Source of the DNA: Bradyrhizobium sp. 186
Lineage (GTDB): Bacteria; Pseudomonadota; Alphaproteobacteria; Rhizobiales; Xanthobacteraceae
NCBI RefSeq assembly: GCF_023101685.1
Contig: NZ_CP082164.1
Coordinates: 4,712,001-4,776,000 of the forward strand
Reading direction: 5' to 3'
Length of the DNA: 64,000 bases
The notes beneath the pieces were generated by a model that worked only from the letters and a program-made list of their open reading frames with translations, made no database searches and was not told the origin of the DNA. Position numbers and translations under genes: made by a program. Within the stretch, counting starts at the first letter, position 1, and each line of letters opens with the position of its first letter. Positions 19,143 to 28,292 of this stretch are shown piece by piece.

Positions 19143-19310
19143 GAAAGGTTTCCTCCATTGTCAAATATTCGGGCGGCTCTCTTGGATGGAGCCTTGTTCC
19201 GGTTGATGGCTCTAGCGTGTCCCGCGGTCCGCGGCAATGCGCCTTAAGCCGGACGATGCTGTGTCGAAGCGTCGTCCGGCCGTTAACTTTTGGGCAGGAC
19301 CGGCCGCGAT

Positions 19311-20459
19311 CTATTTGAGCGCGTCCGAGGTCAACTTGAATTTCTGGATGCGCTTCCCGGTATCGACCTCGGCGGTATAGACGTTACCCTTGGCGTCGAT
19401 GGCCATGGCATGCACCCAGTGGAATTGCCCGGCATTGCGGCCATTGCGGCCGAAGCTGCCGACCACGCTGCCGTCATCGCGCTTGATGATCCGGATCTCG
19501 TTGTTCTCGCCGTCTGCGCTGAGCAGATAAGTCTGCTTCGGATCGGGCCAGATCGCAATGTCCCAAACCGCGCCGTTGCCGAGCGTGTTCCTCTCGAAGA
19601 AGAACTCCTTCACGAAGGTGCCATCCTTCCGGAACACCTGGATGCGGTTGTTGATGCGGTCGCAGACATAGACCAGCGCGTCATTGGCGAGTTTCACGCA
19701 GTGGACGGGGTTGCCAAATTGTTGGGCAACGGGGGCCTTGGGATCATAGGCCGACTGCTTGTCGTCGTTCGGCTTGTTGCCATAGGCGCCCCAGTGCCGC
19801 TTGTAGGCCAGCGTGCTCGCGTCGAACACGATGACGCGGCGGTTGCCATAGCCGTCGGCGACGTAGATTTCGTTGGCCTCCTTGTCGATCGCGGTCTCGG
19901 CGGGCTTGCCAAGCTGCGTCGTGTCGTTGCTGCCCAGGCTCGGCGCGATCTTGCCGATTTGGGCGACGAACTTGCCCTCGAGCGTGAACTTCAGGATGGC
20001 GTTGTCGTTGTCGGCATTGCCGCCCACCCAGACGAAGCCGCGCTCGTCGACCTCGATGCCATGCTCGCGGCCGACCCATTCATAGCCTTCGCCCGGACCG
20101 CCCCAGGATCGCAGCAGGTTGCCGTCGGTGTCGAATTCGAGCACGGGCGGCGCCGACACGCAGCACTTGGACCGCGGCGGGTTGAGGCTCGCGCCTTTCT
20201 CGTCGTCGGTGAGCGAGCGCGGGCGATGGATCACCCAGATGTGGCCTTGCCAGTCGACGGTGATGCCGCCGACCTGGCCGAGGATCCAGTTGTTCGGCAG
20301 CGGGTTCGGCCAGGAGGGATCGACCGCGAAGGTCGGGACATCGCCCGCGGCCGCAACAGCTGGAAGGGCGAATGCGATTGCTGCAATCAGGATGGAGACG
20401 GCGTGGGAGACGCGTGCGAGCGCACGGTCGAGGCCTGCGCGATTCTGCCACGGTGCCAT
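19311..20459 (-). CDS. Secreted NHL-repeat six-bladed beta-propeller protein
   Basis: The protein has 382 residues with an N-terminal hydrophobic signal (about residues 18-38, ending AVAAAGD). Repeated propeller phrases are visible: VGGITVDWQGHIWVIHR, REHGIEVDERGFVWVGG, AIDKEANEIYVADGYGNRRVIVFD, VCDRINNRIQVFRKDG and HAMAIDAKGNVYTAEVDTGKRIQKF. This is the NHL/peptidyl-alpha-hydroxyglycine-lyase-like class. Two Cys in SKCCVSAPP may form a disulfide. The role could be ligand binding or lactone/peptide processing in the periplasm; the sequence does not decide. The gene stands alone. Confidence 0.8.
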   Translation of the reverse strand: MAPWQNRAGLDRALARVSHAVSILIAAIAFALPAVAAAGDVPTFAVDPSWPNPLPNNWILGQVGGITVDWQGHIWVIHRPRSLTDDEKGASLNPPRSKCCVSAPPVLEFDTDGNLLRSWGGPGEGYEWVGREHGIEVDERGFVWVGGNADNDNAILKFTLEGKFVAQIGKIAPSLGSNDTTQLGKPAETAIDKEANEIYVADGYGNRRVIVFDASTLAYKRHWGAYGNKPNDDKQSAYDPKAPVAQQFGNPVHCVKLANDALVYVCDRINNRIQVFRKDGTFVKEFFFERNTLGNGAVWDIAIWPDPKQTYLLSADGENNEIRIIKRDDGSVVGSFGRNGRNAGQFHWVHAMAIDAKGNVYTAEVDTGKRIQKFKLTSDALK

Positions 20460-20549
20460 GGCAACCTCCCTTTTTGGCTTGCGGCTTGCTGCCGCTTGAG
20501 CGCGGCAGTCAATCGCGGGAGGGGGGCCAAGTCAATCAGGCCAAGTCAA

Positions 20550-21290
20550 TCAGGCCGGCGAGCGGAAGCTCATCAAGCTGCGCGTCTTGTAGTCGTAGAA
20601 TTTGCCGGTCTCGGTCCAGTCGGGCGCGCACATCGGCACGATGAGTTCGGCGACCTGCTCGGGCGTCTCCAGCGTCGCTGGATCCTCGCCCGGCATCAGG
20701 GTTGCGCGCATGCGAGTGCGGATCGGACCCGGGTTGAACAGGTTGATGCGGAGCTTGGTGTTCGCGGTCTCCTGCGCCCAGGCGCGCGCCAGCGTTTCCA
20801 GCGCGGCTTTGGAGGCGGCGTAGGGGCTGACATAGGCGGTCGCCTTGTTGGCGGCGCCCGAGGTGATGAACACGGCGCGGCCGGCGTCGGACTGCTTGAG
20901 AAGCGGCTCCATGCAGCGGATCAGCTGGAAGTTCGCGGAGACGTTCACGGCCATCACGTCGTTGAAGGTCTTCAGCTCGATATGGCCGACCGGCGAGGAG
21001 GGGCCAAGTACGCCGGCATTGCCGACGAGAATATCGAGCTTGCCGTAGCGCTCGTGAAGGCCGGCGCCAAGCCGCGCGATGCCGTCGGAATCGGTTAGGT
21101 TGAGCGGCACTAGCGTGGCGCTGCCGCCGTCTTTCCGGATCTCGTCATCGAGCTCTTCGAGCCCGCCCTGCGTGCGCGCGACCGCCACGATATGCGCGCC
21201 GGCCCTGGCCAGCGCTCTTGCCGTGGCGAAGCCGATGCCGCGCGAGGCGCCGGTGACGAGAGCGATGCGGTTGGCGAGGAGCTTTGTCAT
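20550..21290 (-). CDS. Short-chain dehydrogenase/reductase
   Basis: This 246-residue classical SDR has cofactor-binding TGASRGIG at residues 14-21, NAGV near 90, catalytic Ser in FITSGAAN, and YAASK (Tyr and Lys of the active site) near 155. The sequence after it (NLFNPGPIRTRMRATLMPGEDP) resembles the YciK-type oxidoreductases. The substrate is unknown. A 27-base inverted repeat separates it from purF, which lies upstream on the same strand. Confidence 0.87.
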   Translation of the reverse strand: MTKLLANRIALVTGASRGIGFATARALARAGAHIVAVARTQGGLEELDDEIRKDGGSATLVPLNLTDSDGIARLGAGLHERYGKLDILVGNAGVLGPSSPVGHIELKTFNDVMAVNVSANFQLIRCMEPLLKQSDAGRAVFITSGAANKATAYVSPYAASKAALETLARAWAQETANTKLRINLFNPGPIRTRMRATLMPGEDPATLETPEQVAELIVPMCAPDWTETGKFYDYKTRSLMSFRSPA

Positions 21291-21307
21291 TGAAAGGTTC
21301 TATCCAG

Positions 21308-21431
21308 CGTCGTCCTGGCGAAAGCCAGGACCCATACGCCGTGACGTTTATGGCTGGGGAAGATGGTTGTCACACCTTCTTCGAACCACGGAGGCCTGTG
21401 GTAATGGGTCCTGGCTTTCGCCAGGACGACG
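21308..21431. repeat. Perfect 27-base inverted repeat with GAAA-loop sub-hairpins
   Basis: The left arm (21308-21334) and right arm (21405-21431) are perfect reverse complements. Each arm itself contains an eight-base stem closed by a GAAA loop (GTCCTGGC-GAAA-GCCAGGAC). It sits between purF and the SDR gene and resembles a dispersed REP/MITE-like element of Bradyrhizobium. It could terminate purF transcription. Confidence 0.75.
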
Positions 21432-21434
21432 AAC

Positions 21435-22958
21435 TTAACTCGCCTCCGCCAACAGCGACAATTGCCGTGGCTGCGGTTCGGTCTGGGTCTGGTCGGTGAG
21501 GTGCGTCGGATAGGCGCCGGTAAAGCAGTGATCCGAGAACTTCGGATTGGCCGGGTCGCGGCCGGGCTCGCCCATGGCGCGGTACATGCCGTCGATCGAG
21601 AGGAAAGCAAGCGAGTCGGCGCCGATGATCTCGCGCATTTCCTCGAGCGAATGCGTCGCGGCGAGCAGGCCGCCGCGGTCGGGCAGGTCGATGCCGTAAT
21701 AGTCCGGATAAAGGATCGGCGGCGAAGCGAGACGGAAGTGAACTTCCTTCGCACCGGCGTCGCGCATCATACGCACGATCTTCCTCGAGGTGGTGCCGCG
21801 CACCAGCGAGTCATCGATCAGGATGATGCGCTTGCCCTCGATCGCGGCGCGGTTCGCCGAATGCTTCATGCGCACGCCGGACTCGCGGATCGCCTGCGTC
21901 GGCTGGATGAAGGTGCGGCCGACATAGTGGTTGCGGATGATGCCGAGCTCGAACGGCACGCCGGAATGCTGACTGTAACCGACCGCGGCGGGCACGCCGG
22001 AATCCGGCACCGGCACCACGACGTCGACCGGCACATGGCTCTCGCGCGCGAGCTGCGCGCCAAAGGCCTTGCGCACCTCGTAGACGGAGCGGCCGTGGAC
22101 GATGGAATCCGGACGGGAGAAGTAGATGTATTCGAAGATGCAGGGACGCGGGGCTATCGGGGGGAACGGCTTGTGGATGTCCTGGCCGTTCTCGTCGAAC
22201 ACGATGACTTCGCCAGGCTCGATGTCGCGCACGAAGCGCGCGCCGATGATGTCGAGTGCACAGGTCTCCGAGGTCAGGATCGGGCAGCCGTCGAGATCGC
22301 CAAGCACCAGCGGGCGGATGCCGCGCGGGTCGCGCGCGCCGACCAGCTTCTTGTTGGTCAGCGACACCAGCGCATAGGCGCCTTCGATCTCGCGCAGCGC
22401 GTCGATATAGCGTTCGATGAAGCGGCTGCGCCTGGAGCGTGCGACCAGATGCAGGATCACCTCGGTGTCAGTGGTCGACTGCATCATCGAGCCGTTCTTC
22501 ACCAGCTCGCGGCGCAGCGTCAGGCCGTTGGTGAGATTGCCGTTATGCGCGACGGCCAGGCCGCCGGCATTCAATTCGGCGAACAGCGGCTGCACGTTGC
22601 GCAGGATGGTTGCGCCGGTCGTGGAATAGCGGACATGGCCGACCGCGACAGTGCCGGGCAGGCGGTCGATCACTTCACGGCGGGAGAAAGTGTCGCCGAC
22701 GAGACCGAGGCGGCGTTCGGAATGAAAGCGGCTGCCGTCGTAGGAGACGATGCCGGCGGCTTCCTGGCCGCGGTGCTGAAGGGCGTGGAGGCCGAGGGCG
22801 GTGACGGCGGCGGCGTCCGGGTGACCGTAGATGCCGAATACGCCGCATTCCTCGCGCAGCGTATCTCCCTCCAGATCGTCCTGAAGCTCTAGCGCGGCCG
22901 GACTCAAATTGGCCTTTGGATCGAGATCAAGCTGGGCGTCCTGGTCAGGGTTTCGCAT
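21435..22958 (-). CDS. purF: Amidophosphoribosyltransferase
   Basis: This 507-residue enzyme catalyses the first step of purine synthesis, glutamine plus PRPP to phosphoribosylamine. It carries an N-terminal propeptide of 37 residues ending EE, followed by the nucleophilic Cys38 (CGVFGIYGHPDAAA). The glutaminase landmarks HALQHRGQEAAGI and HNGNLTN are present. The C-terminal phosphoribosyltransferase domain has the PRPP loop IILIDDSLVRGTT and DYYGIDLP. The next gene upstream on the same strand is cvpA, the usual partner. Confidence 0.96.
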   Translation of the reverse strand: MRNPDQDAQLDLDPKANLSPAALELQDDLEGDTLREECGVFGIYGHPDAAAVTALGLHALQHRGQEAAGIVSYDGSRFHSERRLGLVGDTFSRREVIDRLPGTVAVGHVRYSTTGATILRNVQPLFAELNAGGLAVAHNGNLTNGLTLRRELVKNGSMMQSTTDTEVILHLVARSRRSRFIERYIDALREIEGAYALVSLTNKKLVGARDPRGIRPLVLGDLDGCPILTSETCALDIIGARFVRDIEPGEVIVFDENGQDIHKPFPPIAPRPCIFEYIYFSRPDSIVHGRSVYEVRKAFGAQLARESHVPVDVVVPVPDSGVPAAVGYSQHSGVPFELGIIRNHYVGRTFIQPTQAIRESGVRMKHSANRAAIEGKRIILIDDSLVRGTTSRKIVRMMRDAGAKEVHFRLASPPILYPDYYGIDLPDRGGLLAATHSLEEMREIIGADSLAFLSIDGMYRAMGEPGRDPANPKFSDHCFTGAYPTHLTDQTQTEPQPRQLSLLAEAS

Positions 22959-22986
22959 CTCGTCCGCGCCTCTCTGTAGGGCCTAA

Positions 22987-23616
22987 TCAACGCGCCGCAG
23001 GTTTCTCGATCAGCTTTTTAAGGCTGTCACGAGCCGGTTTACTGTATCCGTCGCCACTGCTCGAAGGCTGCTGCTCGGACTCAGCTTGATCATCATCTGG
23101 TTTGTTTTTCTTGAATCTCTTCAAGATGGTGTTCTCGGGGTCATCCGGCAAGAGGGCCATCAGCCAATCCCCGGTTCCCTGGAGAACCACGCGGGACTTG
23201 GCTCCCGTGACCCAATCCGGGCGCTGCTTGTCCGGCACCAGCCAGGTGAAGAACAGGAAGGCGACCACAACGATCAAAAGCCCGCGAGCCAGCCCGAACA
23301 GGAAGCCGAGGGTGCGGTCCAGCGCGCCGATCCGCGAATCCAGGATCATGTCGGAGATCCGGACCGTGATCACGGAGACCACGACCAGGGTGCCCACGAA
23401 CACGCCAGCGACCACGACCACGCTCGCGACGGTATCGTTGTTGAAATAGGTCTTTGCGGTCGGCAGCAGCTTTGAGAAGGAATAGAGCGTCACGATCGCC
23501 GCCGTGCCCCACGCCGCGATCGACAGGATTTCGCGCATGAAGCCGCGGACCATCGCGAGCAGGCCCGAGATCAGCATCACACCGAGCAGGATCAGGTCGA
23601 GGAGTGTTACTGGCAT
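22987..23616 (-). CDS. cvpA: CvpA family membrane protein
   Basis: This 209-residue protein has four membrane helices at the N terminus (MPVTLLDLILLGVMLISGLLAMVRGFMRE, then AIVTLYSF, VVVVAGVFVGTLVVVSVITV and GLLIVVVAFLFFTWLVP). A charged C-terminal tail of about 70 residues includes KRFKKNKPDDDQAESEQQ. CvpA is linked to colicin V production and envelope stress, and in proteobacteria it commonly precedes purF, as here (28-base gap). The ATG at 23614-23616 was chosen because the 35 residues before it are polar and not family-like. Confidence 0.88.
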   Translation of the reverse strand: MPVTLLDLILLGVMLISGLLAMVRGFMREILSIAAWGTAAIVTLYSFSKLLPTAKTYFNNDTVASVVVVAGVFVGTLVVVSVITVRISDMILDSRIGALDRTLGFLFGLARGLLIVVVAFLFFTWLVPDKQRPDWVTGAKSRVVLQGTGDWLMALLPDDPENTILKRFKKNKPDDDQAESEQQPSSSGDGYSKPARDSLKKLIEKPAAR

Positions 23617-23783
23617 CGGCTGGTCTGGTCCGCTCGTACTCTCGAAGGTGCTCAGCGAATCGGTGTTTGGCCGCCGCCCTAACTGAGGGGCAGACGACGC
23701 TGCCGGCAAGGCCGCAACCACGCAATCCCATGCTGCTTTTGTGACGGCTGTATAGCGGCAGGGGCCGGAGACGTCACCTCCGG

Positions 23784-25229
23784 CTAACCCTCTCCACGGC
23801 GGAATCTTGCCGGTGTGGCATTTTTCTCTGCCGGTGCGTTCGATTCGCCCCTGCGGGAGCCGCGGGCGGCGATTTCCGCCACCAGGGTCGTCAGGTTGTT
23901 GACCGCATTGAGCGTGAGCCCGGCGTCTCCGCCGGCTTCGCCGCGGGCCGATTCGGGCAGTACGGCGCGCTGGAAGCCGAGTTTTGCCGCTTCCTTCAGC
24001 CGGGCCGGGGTCTGCGCCACTGGGCGGACCACGCCGGAGAGCGATATCTCGCCGAAATAGACCGCATCGGTCGGTAACTGCGCGTTAACCAGGGAAGACA
24101 CCAGCGCCGCCGCGGCGGCCAGATCGGCGGCCGGCTCGTGGATGCGCAAGCCGCCGGCGACGTTCAGATAGACGTCGTGGCCGGACAGCTTGACCCCGCA
24201 ATGGGCCTCCAGCACGGCCAGTACCATCGAGAGCCGGCTCGGGTCCCAGCCGACCACGGCCCGGCGCGGGGTGCCGAGCGAGGTCGGAGCCACCAGCGCC
24301 TGCAATTCGACCAGGACCGGCCGGGTCCCCTCGATGCCCGCGAACACGGCCGTGCCCGGTGTGCCGAGATCGCGTTCCGACAGGAACAGCTCCGACGGGT
24401 TGGTGACCTCGCGCAGGCCAAGGCCCGTCATCTCGAACACGCCGATTTCGTCGGTGGGCCCGAAACGGTTCTTCACGGCGCGCAGGATGCGGAATTGCTG
24501 CGAGCCTTCGCCCTCGAAGGACAGTACGGCATCGACCATGTGCTCGACCACGCGGGGGCCTGCGATCTGGCCGTCCTTGGTGACGTGGCCGACCAGGATG
24601 ATGGCCGCGCCCGTCTTCTTGGCGAAGCGGATCAAGGCCTGCGCCGAGGCACGCACCTGCGTCACCGTGCCGGGCGCGGATTCCGCCGTGTCGGTCCACA
24701 TGGTCTGGATCGAATCGATCACGATCAGCCGGGGGACCGCGCCTTCCGACAGCGTCGAGACGATGTCTTCCACCGATGTCTCGGCGGCAAGCTGCACCGG
24801 TGCATCCGATAGCCCGAGACGCTCGGCGCGCAGGCGCACCTGAGCGACCGCCTCTTCGCCGGAGATGTAGACGATGCGGTGGCCGGCGCGTGCCAGCAGG
24901 CTGGTTGCTTGCGTGAGCAGCGTCGACTTGCCGATGCCAGGATCGCCGCCGACCAGCAGCACCGAGCCCCGGACGAAGCCGCCGCCGGTCACGCGATCGA
25001 GCTCGGTCATGCCGGAGGATAGGCGAGGTGCGTCCTGGGTTTTTCCCGACAGACTCTCGAGCGCAAACGTCCGTCCCTTGCGCTTGGAGCGGATCGACAC
25101 CGGCACGCTGCCGGTCGCGTCCTCCTCGGCGAGTGTATTCCACTCACCGCAGGACTCGCACTTGCCCTGCCAGCGGTTATAGGCCGCGCCGCAGTTCTGG
25201 CAGACGAAGGAAAGGGTGGATTTGGCCAT
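23784..25229 (-). CDS. radA: DNA repair protein RadA
   Basis: This 481-residue RecA-like ATPase processes recombination intermediates (branch migration). The N-terminal four-Cys zinc finger is CQNC...CESC at residues 10, 13, 24 and 27. Walker A is GGDPGIGKSTLL, and the RadA-specific KNRFG motif occurs in AVKNRFGPTDEIGVFEM. The C-terminal Lon-like domain includes GGLRIHEPAADLAAAAALVSS. The start at ATG 25227-25229 (MAKSTLSFVC) is fixed by the zinc finger; a long upstream extension in this frame is spurious. Confidence 0.95.
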   Translation of the reverse strand: MAKSTLSFVCQNCGAAYNRWQGKCESCGEWNTLAEEDATGSVPVSIRSKRKGRTFALESLSGKTQDAPRLSSGMTELDRVTGGGFVRGSVLLVGGDPGIGKSTLLTQATSLLARAGHRIVYISGEEAVAQVRLRAERLGLSDAPVQLAAETSVEDIVSTLSEGAVPRLIVIDSIQTMWTDTAESAPGTVTQVRASAQALIRFAKKTGAAIILVGHVTKDGQIAGPRVVEHMVDAVLSFEGEGSQQFRILRAVKNRFGPTDEIGVFEMTGLGLREVTNPSELFLSERDLGTPGTAVFAGIEGTRPVLVELQALVAPTSLGTPRRAVVGWDPSRLSMVLAVLEAHCGVKLSGHDVYLNVAGGLRIHEPAADLAAAAALVSSLVNAQLPTDAVYFGEISLSGVVRPVAQTPARLKEAAKLGFQRAVLPESARGEAGGDAGLTLNAVNNLTTLVAEIAARGSRRGESNAPAEKNATPARFRRGEG

Positions 25230-25246
25230 GGGATAGTGAGTCGTAC

Positions 25247-25987
25247 TCAGGAGGATTGCGTCGCGTTCCATAGCATGGAGAGCCCCGCCGCGACCATGAT
25301 CGCGTCCATCACCAGGCGGAACATTTCCGGCTTCAGGCGCAGCACGAAGCGTTTTGCGATGAAGGCGCCTGCCATCAGCGAGGAGCCGGCGACCAGGCCC
25401 TTGATGAAGACATCCTGCGTCAACGCGCCGAAACGTTCGAAGGTCACGGACTTCGCGAAGTAGAGCCCGAGCGATGCGGCAGCCTCGGTTGCAAGAAAGG
25501 CGCCCTTGGACAGGCCGTAGAACAGGAACAGCGGTACGCTGAGCGGGCCGGTCGAGACCACGATGCCGGTGAGATAGCCGATGATCGCTCCGCCGATCGC
25601 GAGGTGCCAGAGATTGGCCTTGAGGGCATGGCGCGCGAGCCAGTGCCGCACCGGCACCATCGCGATCAGGAAGATGCCGATGGCGAGATCGACCGCGTGC
25701 GCGGGCAGCGCCAGCAGCGTGCGCGCGCCGAGCGCGGCGGCCGGGATGCCCGTGACCGAATAGGCCGCGCAGGCCCGCCAGTCGACCTCGCGCCACCAGG
25801 CCAAGATCCGCGAAAAATTCGCCATCACGGAAGCCACCGCCATGATCGGCACGGCTTCCTTCGGCCCATAGGCATAGACCAGCACCGGCATCAGCATGAT
25901 CGACGACCCCGTGCCGACGATGCCTGAGATGGTGCCGGCCAGGAGGCCGACGATGAGGACGAAGAGAAAGGCCAAAATGGTCTCCAC
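25247..25987 (-). CDS. TauE/SafE family sulfite exporter-like permease
   Basis: This 246-residue membrane protein has about eight hydrophobic segments. It begins METILAFLFVLIVGLLAGTISGIVGTGSSIMLMPVLVYAYG, the typical TauE/SafE repeat with GxxSG and a conserved P. The second repeat is GGAIIGYLTGIVVSTGPLSVPLFLFYG. Family members export sulfite, sulfoacetate or related organic anions, or act in unknown transport; no sulfur-metabolism gene is adjacent. It is immediately upstream of radA on the same strand (17-base gap), so the two may be co-transcribed. Confidence 0.85.
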   Translation of the reverse strand: METILAFLFVLIVGLLAGTISGIVGTGSSIMLMPVLVYAYGPKEAVPIMAVASVMANFSRILAWWREVDWRACAAYSVTGIPAAALGARTLLALPAHAVDLAIGIFLIAMVPVRHWLARHALKANLWHLAIGGAIIGYLTGIVVSTGPLSVPLFLFYGLSKGAFLATEAAASLGLYFAKSVTFERFGALTQDVFIKGLVAGSSLMAGAFIAKRFVLRLKPEMFRLVMDAIMVAAGLSMLWNATQSS

Positions 25988-26032
25988 GAATCGGGAGAGT
26001 TTAGCCGGGGGCGGTCACGCGGGCGATTCGTC

Positions 26033-26950
26033 CTAGGCGAGGGAACCTATCGCACTGCGCATTGGCATGCCCGTTTGGGCGCCCGCCTTGAGGCACTTTA
26101 ATGCAGCAGCTTCGCAGCTCACATCGAGCGCGTGTTGCAGGGAGGCCCCCTCGTGCAGCATGGCCGCAAATGCGCCGACAAAAGTGTCGCCGGCACCGGT
26201 CGTGTCCACGGGCGTGATGCGCGGGGCGGGCGCGCGCAGGCGGGTGGCGTCGGCGGTAACGGCCAGCGCGCCTTGTGCGCCGGCGGTGACGATGCAGCTG
26301 AGGTTACCGGCTCTGGCGAGCTCAGCGGCCGCGACTTCGTAATCAGATGGTGCGAGGCCGATGGCCGCGGCGGCATCCAGCGCCTCATGTTCGTTGACGA
26401 GGAGATAGTCAGTGACGGCGAGAAGCTCCGTCACCATCTCACGGGTCATCTTCTCCGGGACCGGCGCGAGGTTCCAGATGACCGTGCCGGAGGCCGATGT
26501 CGTCCGGCGCGCGGCCTCGACCGCATGCGCAAAAGGAACTTCCATCTGAAGCACCAGCACCGTGTCGGGACTGAAGAGTGCGGCAGGCAAGTTACCGGCG
26601 GTCGCGGCCATGTTGGCGCCGCTTGCCACCGTGATCGCATTCTCGCCGGCCTGATCGACCGTGATGAAGGCGCAGCCGGTCGGTTCCTCGGACCTGACGA
26701 CGAGATCGGTGTCGACGCCGTTTGCCCGGAGGTTCTCGATCGCGCTGTCGCCGAATCCGTCCTGGCCGACGCGGCCCGCCATCCGGACCTGTCGCGGTCC
26801 TGCGATCCGCGCGGCGGCGACCGCCTGATTGGCGCCCTTGCCGCCGAAATGCGTCTGATAGGACGGCGCGAGCACCGTCCGGCCGGGGCCGGGAATGACC
26901 GGGACCAGAGCAACCAGATCGACGTTGAGCGATCCGAACACCAGGATCAT
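26033..26950 (-). CDS. rbsK: Ribokinase-like sugar kinase (PfkB family)
   Basis: This 305-residue PfkB-family kinase has the N-terminal signature FGGKGANQAVAAARIAG near residue 35 and the C-terminal DTTGAGDTFVGAFAAML, including the catalytic Asp of GAGD and the anion hole. MILVFGSLNVDLVA is the usual ribokinase opening. The start ATG at 26948-26950 was set by this opening. It is the last gene of an operon headed by a FadR-type regulator and follows rpiB by 13 bases. Ribose phosphorylation is the family default, but the operon has no ribose ABC importer, so another sugar or sugar acid is possible. Confidence 0.85.
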   Translation of the reverse strand: MILVFGSLNVDLVALVPVIPGPGRTVLAPSYQTHFGGKGANQAVAAARIAGPRQVRMAGRVGQDGFGDSAIENLRANGVDTDLVVRSEEPTGCAFITVDQAGENAITVASGANMAATAGNLPAALFSPDTVLVLQMEVPFAHAVEAARRTTSASGTVIWNLAPVPEKMTREMVTELLAVTDYLLVNEHEALDAAAAIGLAPSDYEVAAAELARAGNLSCIVTAGAQGALAVTADATRLRAPAPRITPVDTTGAGDTFVGAFAAMLHEGASLQHALDVSCEAAALKCLKAGAQTGMPMRSAIGSLA

Positions 26951-26963
26951 GGTAGGCGGCCTG

Positions 26964-27410
26964 TCAGCCTTGCTCGTCCATAACGCGCAGCTTTTCGACC
27001 CGGCGGCGGAAATCCTCATCGGTCGAGAATTCGGCGGAGAGATAGGACGAGACGAGATCCACGGCGAGCCAGGCGCCGACGATCTGCGCGCCGATGCACA
27101 TGACGTTGACGTCGTCATGCTCGACGCTTTGATGAGCGGAATGGATGTCGTGGCAGACCGCGGCGCGAATGCCTTTCATCTTGTTGGCGGCGATCGAGGC
27201 ACCGACGCCGGTGCCGCACACCATGATGCCGCGTGCCGCTTCGCCCGAGCTCACCTTCTGCGCCACGGCGCGTGCGATGTCGGGGAAGTCCACCGGCTTG
27301 TCGTCATAGGAGCCGACGTCGACGATTTCGTGGCCGAGGCTGCGGATGTGGTCGATGATGGTTTGCTTGAGCGGCCAGCCGGCGTGGTCGGATCCGATGA
27401 CGAGACGCAT
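26964..27410 (-). CDS. rpiB: RpiB/LacAB-family sugar-phosphate isomerase
   Basis: This 148-residue isomerase interconverts aldose and ketose phosphates (ribose-5-P and ribulose-5-P in RpiB). MRLVIGSDHAGWPLKQTI, DVGSYDDKPVDFPDIA and the active-site Cys loop VCGTGVGASIAANKMKGIRAA are clear. The stretch HSAHQSVEHDDVNVMCIG differs from classical RpiB (SREHNNANVL-like) and recalls paralogues acting on erythrulose/erythrose phosphates, so a tetrose-phosphate role is an alternative. Start ATG is at 27408-27410. It lies between the transporter genes and rbsK in one operon. Confidence 0.87.
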   Translation of the reverse strand: MRLVIGSDHAGWPLKQTIIDHIRSLGHEIVDVGSYDDKPVDFPDIARAVAQKVSSGEAARGIMVCGTGVGASIAANKMKGIRAAVCHDIHSAHQSVEHDDVNVMCIGAQIVGAWLAVDLVSSYLSAEFSTDEDFRRRVEKLRVMDEQG

Positions 27411-27478
27411 ATGATTTCCTTTTCGATTGTGCATTGACCGTGACAGCCGCAAAACGGCTGTCACGGCTTCTTTCTGGT

Positions 27479-28273
27479 TCAGCTGCGCATGTCGGGCGGC
27501 AGATCGACCCCGTGGAATTTCTTGTAGATGGCGTTCAGCTTGCCGTTTTTGACGTTCTCTGCGATCCAGGCGTTGAGCTTGTCCATCAGGCGCTGTTCGC
27601 CCTTCTTCAGGCCGATGGCGAGATCGAAGGTCGCGAGCGGAATCCTGGACTCGAAGACGCGCGCCGGATTTTTCACCCCGATCTGATTGATGATCGTCGC
27701 CGACGAGCCGACGCAATCGACCTGCCCGGAGACGGCTGCCGTCACCATCGTAGCATCGTCGTCGTAACGCGCGATCTTGAGGTCCTTGTCCTTCATGTTG
27801 GACAGGGTCGTGTCCTGCGTAGTGCCGCGCGAGACGCCGATCGACTTGTCTTTCAGGTCAGGCCAGTCCTTGACGGTCGACGACTTCAGGCAACCGACAT
27901 CCGATTGGAGCGTCGCGTAGCGCTTCGTGAAGTCGATGACCTTGGCGCGCTCGGCCGTCACCGACAGGGTCGAGATAATGATGTCGGCCTTGCCGGTCAG
28001 GACGTTCGGTATGCGGGTCGCGCCAGTGGTCTGGATGAATTCGAGCTCGAACCCCCAGTCCTTGGCGAGCAGCTGGGCCACTTCGACGTCGGAGCCGGTC
28101 GGCTTCATGCTGGAATCCATCATGCCCGAGGGCGGAATGGCGACATCCGTCGAAATGCGGATCTTCTTTGCCTGCACGATGTCGTCGAGCAGGTCGGCCG
28201 ATGCCGACGTGGTTGACATCATGATGAAGCCGCATAGCGCGGCGGCAGCTCCAAGCAGTTTCTTGTTTATCAT
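27479..28273 (-). CDS. Polar amino acid-type ABC transporter substrate-binding protein
   Basis: This 264-residue periplasmic protein (SBP_bac_3 family) has signal peptide MINKKLLGAAAALCGFIMMSTTSASA and the mature start DLLDDIVQAKKIRISTDVAIPP. The core includes GSDVEVAQLLAKDWG, GKADIIISTLSVTAERAKVIDFTKRY and GVSRGTTQDTTL, the conserved face of the ligand cleft. Unlike typical family members, the first motif reads IPPSGMMDSSMKPTGSDVEVAQ instead of PPFxxxDxxGxxxGFDVDL. The cognate permeases and ATPase are immediately upstream. The ligand is unknown. Confidence 0.86.
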   Translation of the reverse strand: MINKKLLGAAAALCGFIMMSTTSASADLLDDIVQAKKIRISTDVAIPPSGMMDSSMKPTGSDVEVAQLLAKDWGFELEFIQTTGATRIPNVLTGKADIIISTLSVTAERAKVIDFTKRYATLQSDVGCLKSSTVKDWPDLKDKSIGVSRGTTQDTTLSNMKDKDLKIARYDDDATMVTAAVSGQVDCVGSSATIINQIGVKNPARVFESRIPLATFDLAIGLKKGEQRLMDKLNAWIAENVKNGKLNAIYKKFHGVDLPPDMRS

Positions 28274-28292
28274 CCTTGGTTCTCCTCTCCTG

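Noticed and set aside
19290..21098. A 602-codon plus-strand frame opposite the NHL and SDR genes
   Set aside because: It crosses a gene boundary on the other strand and has no family features.
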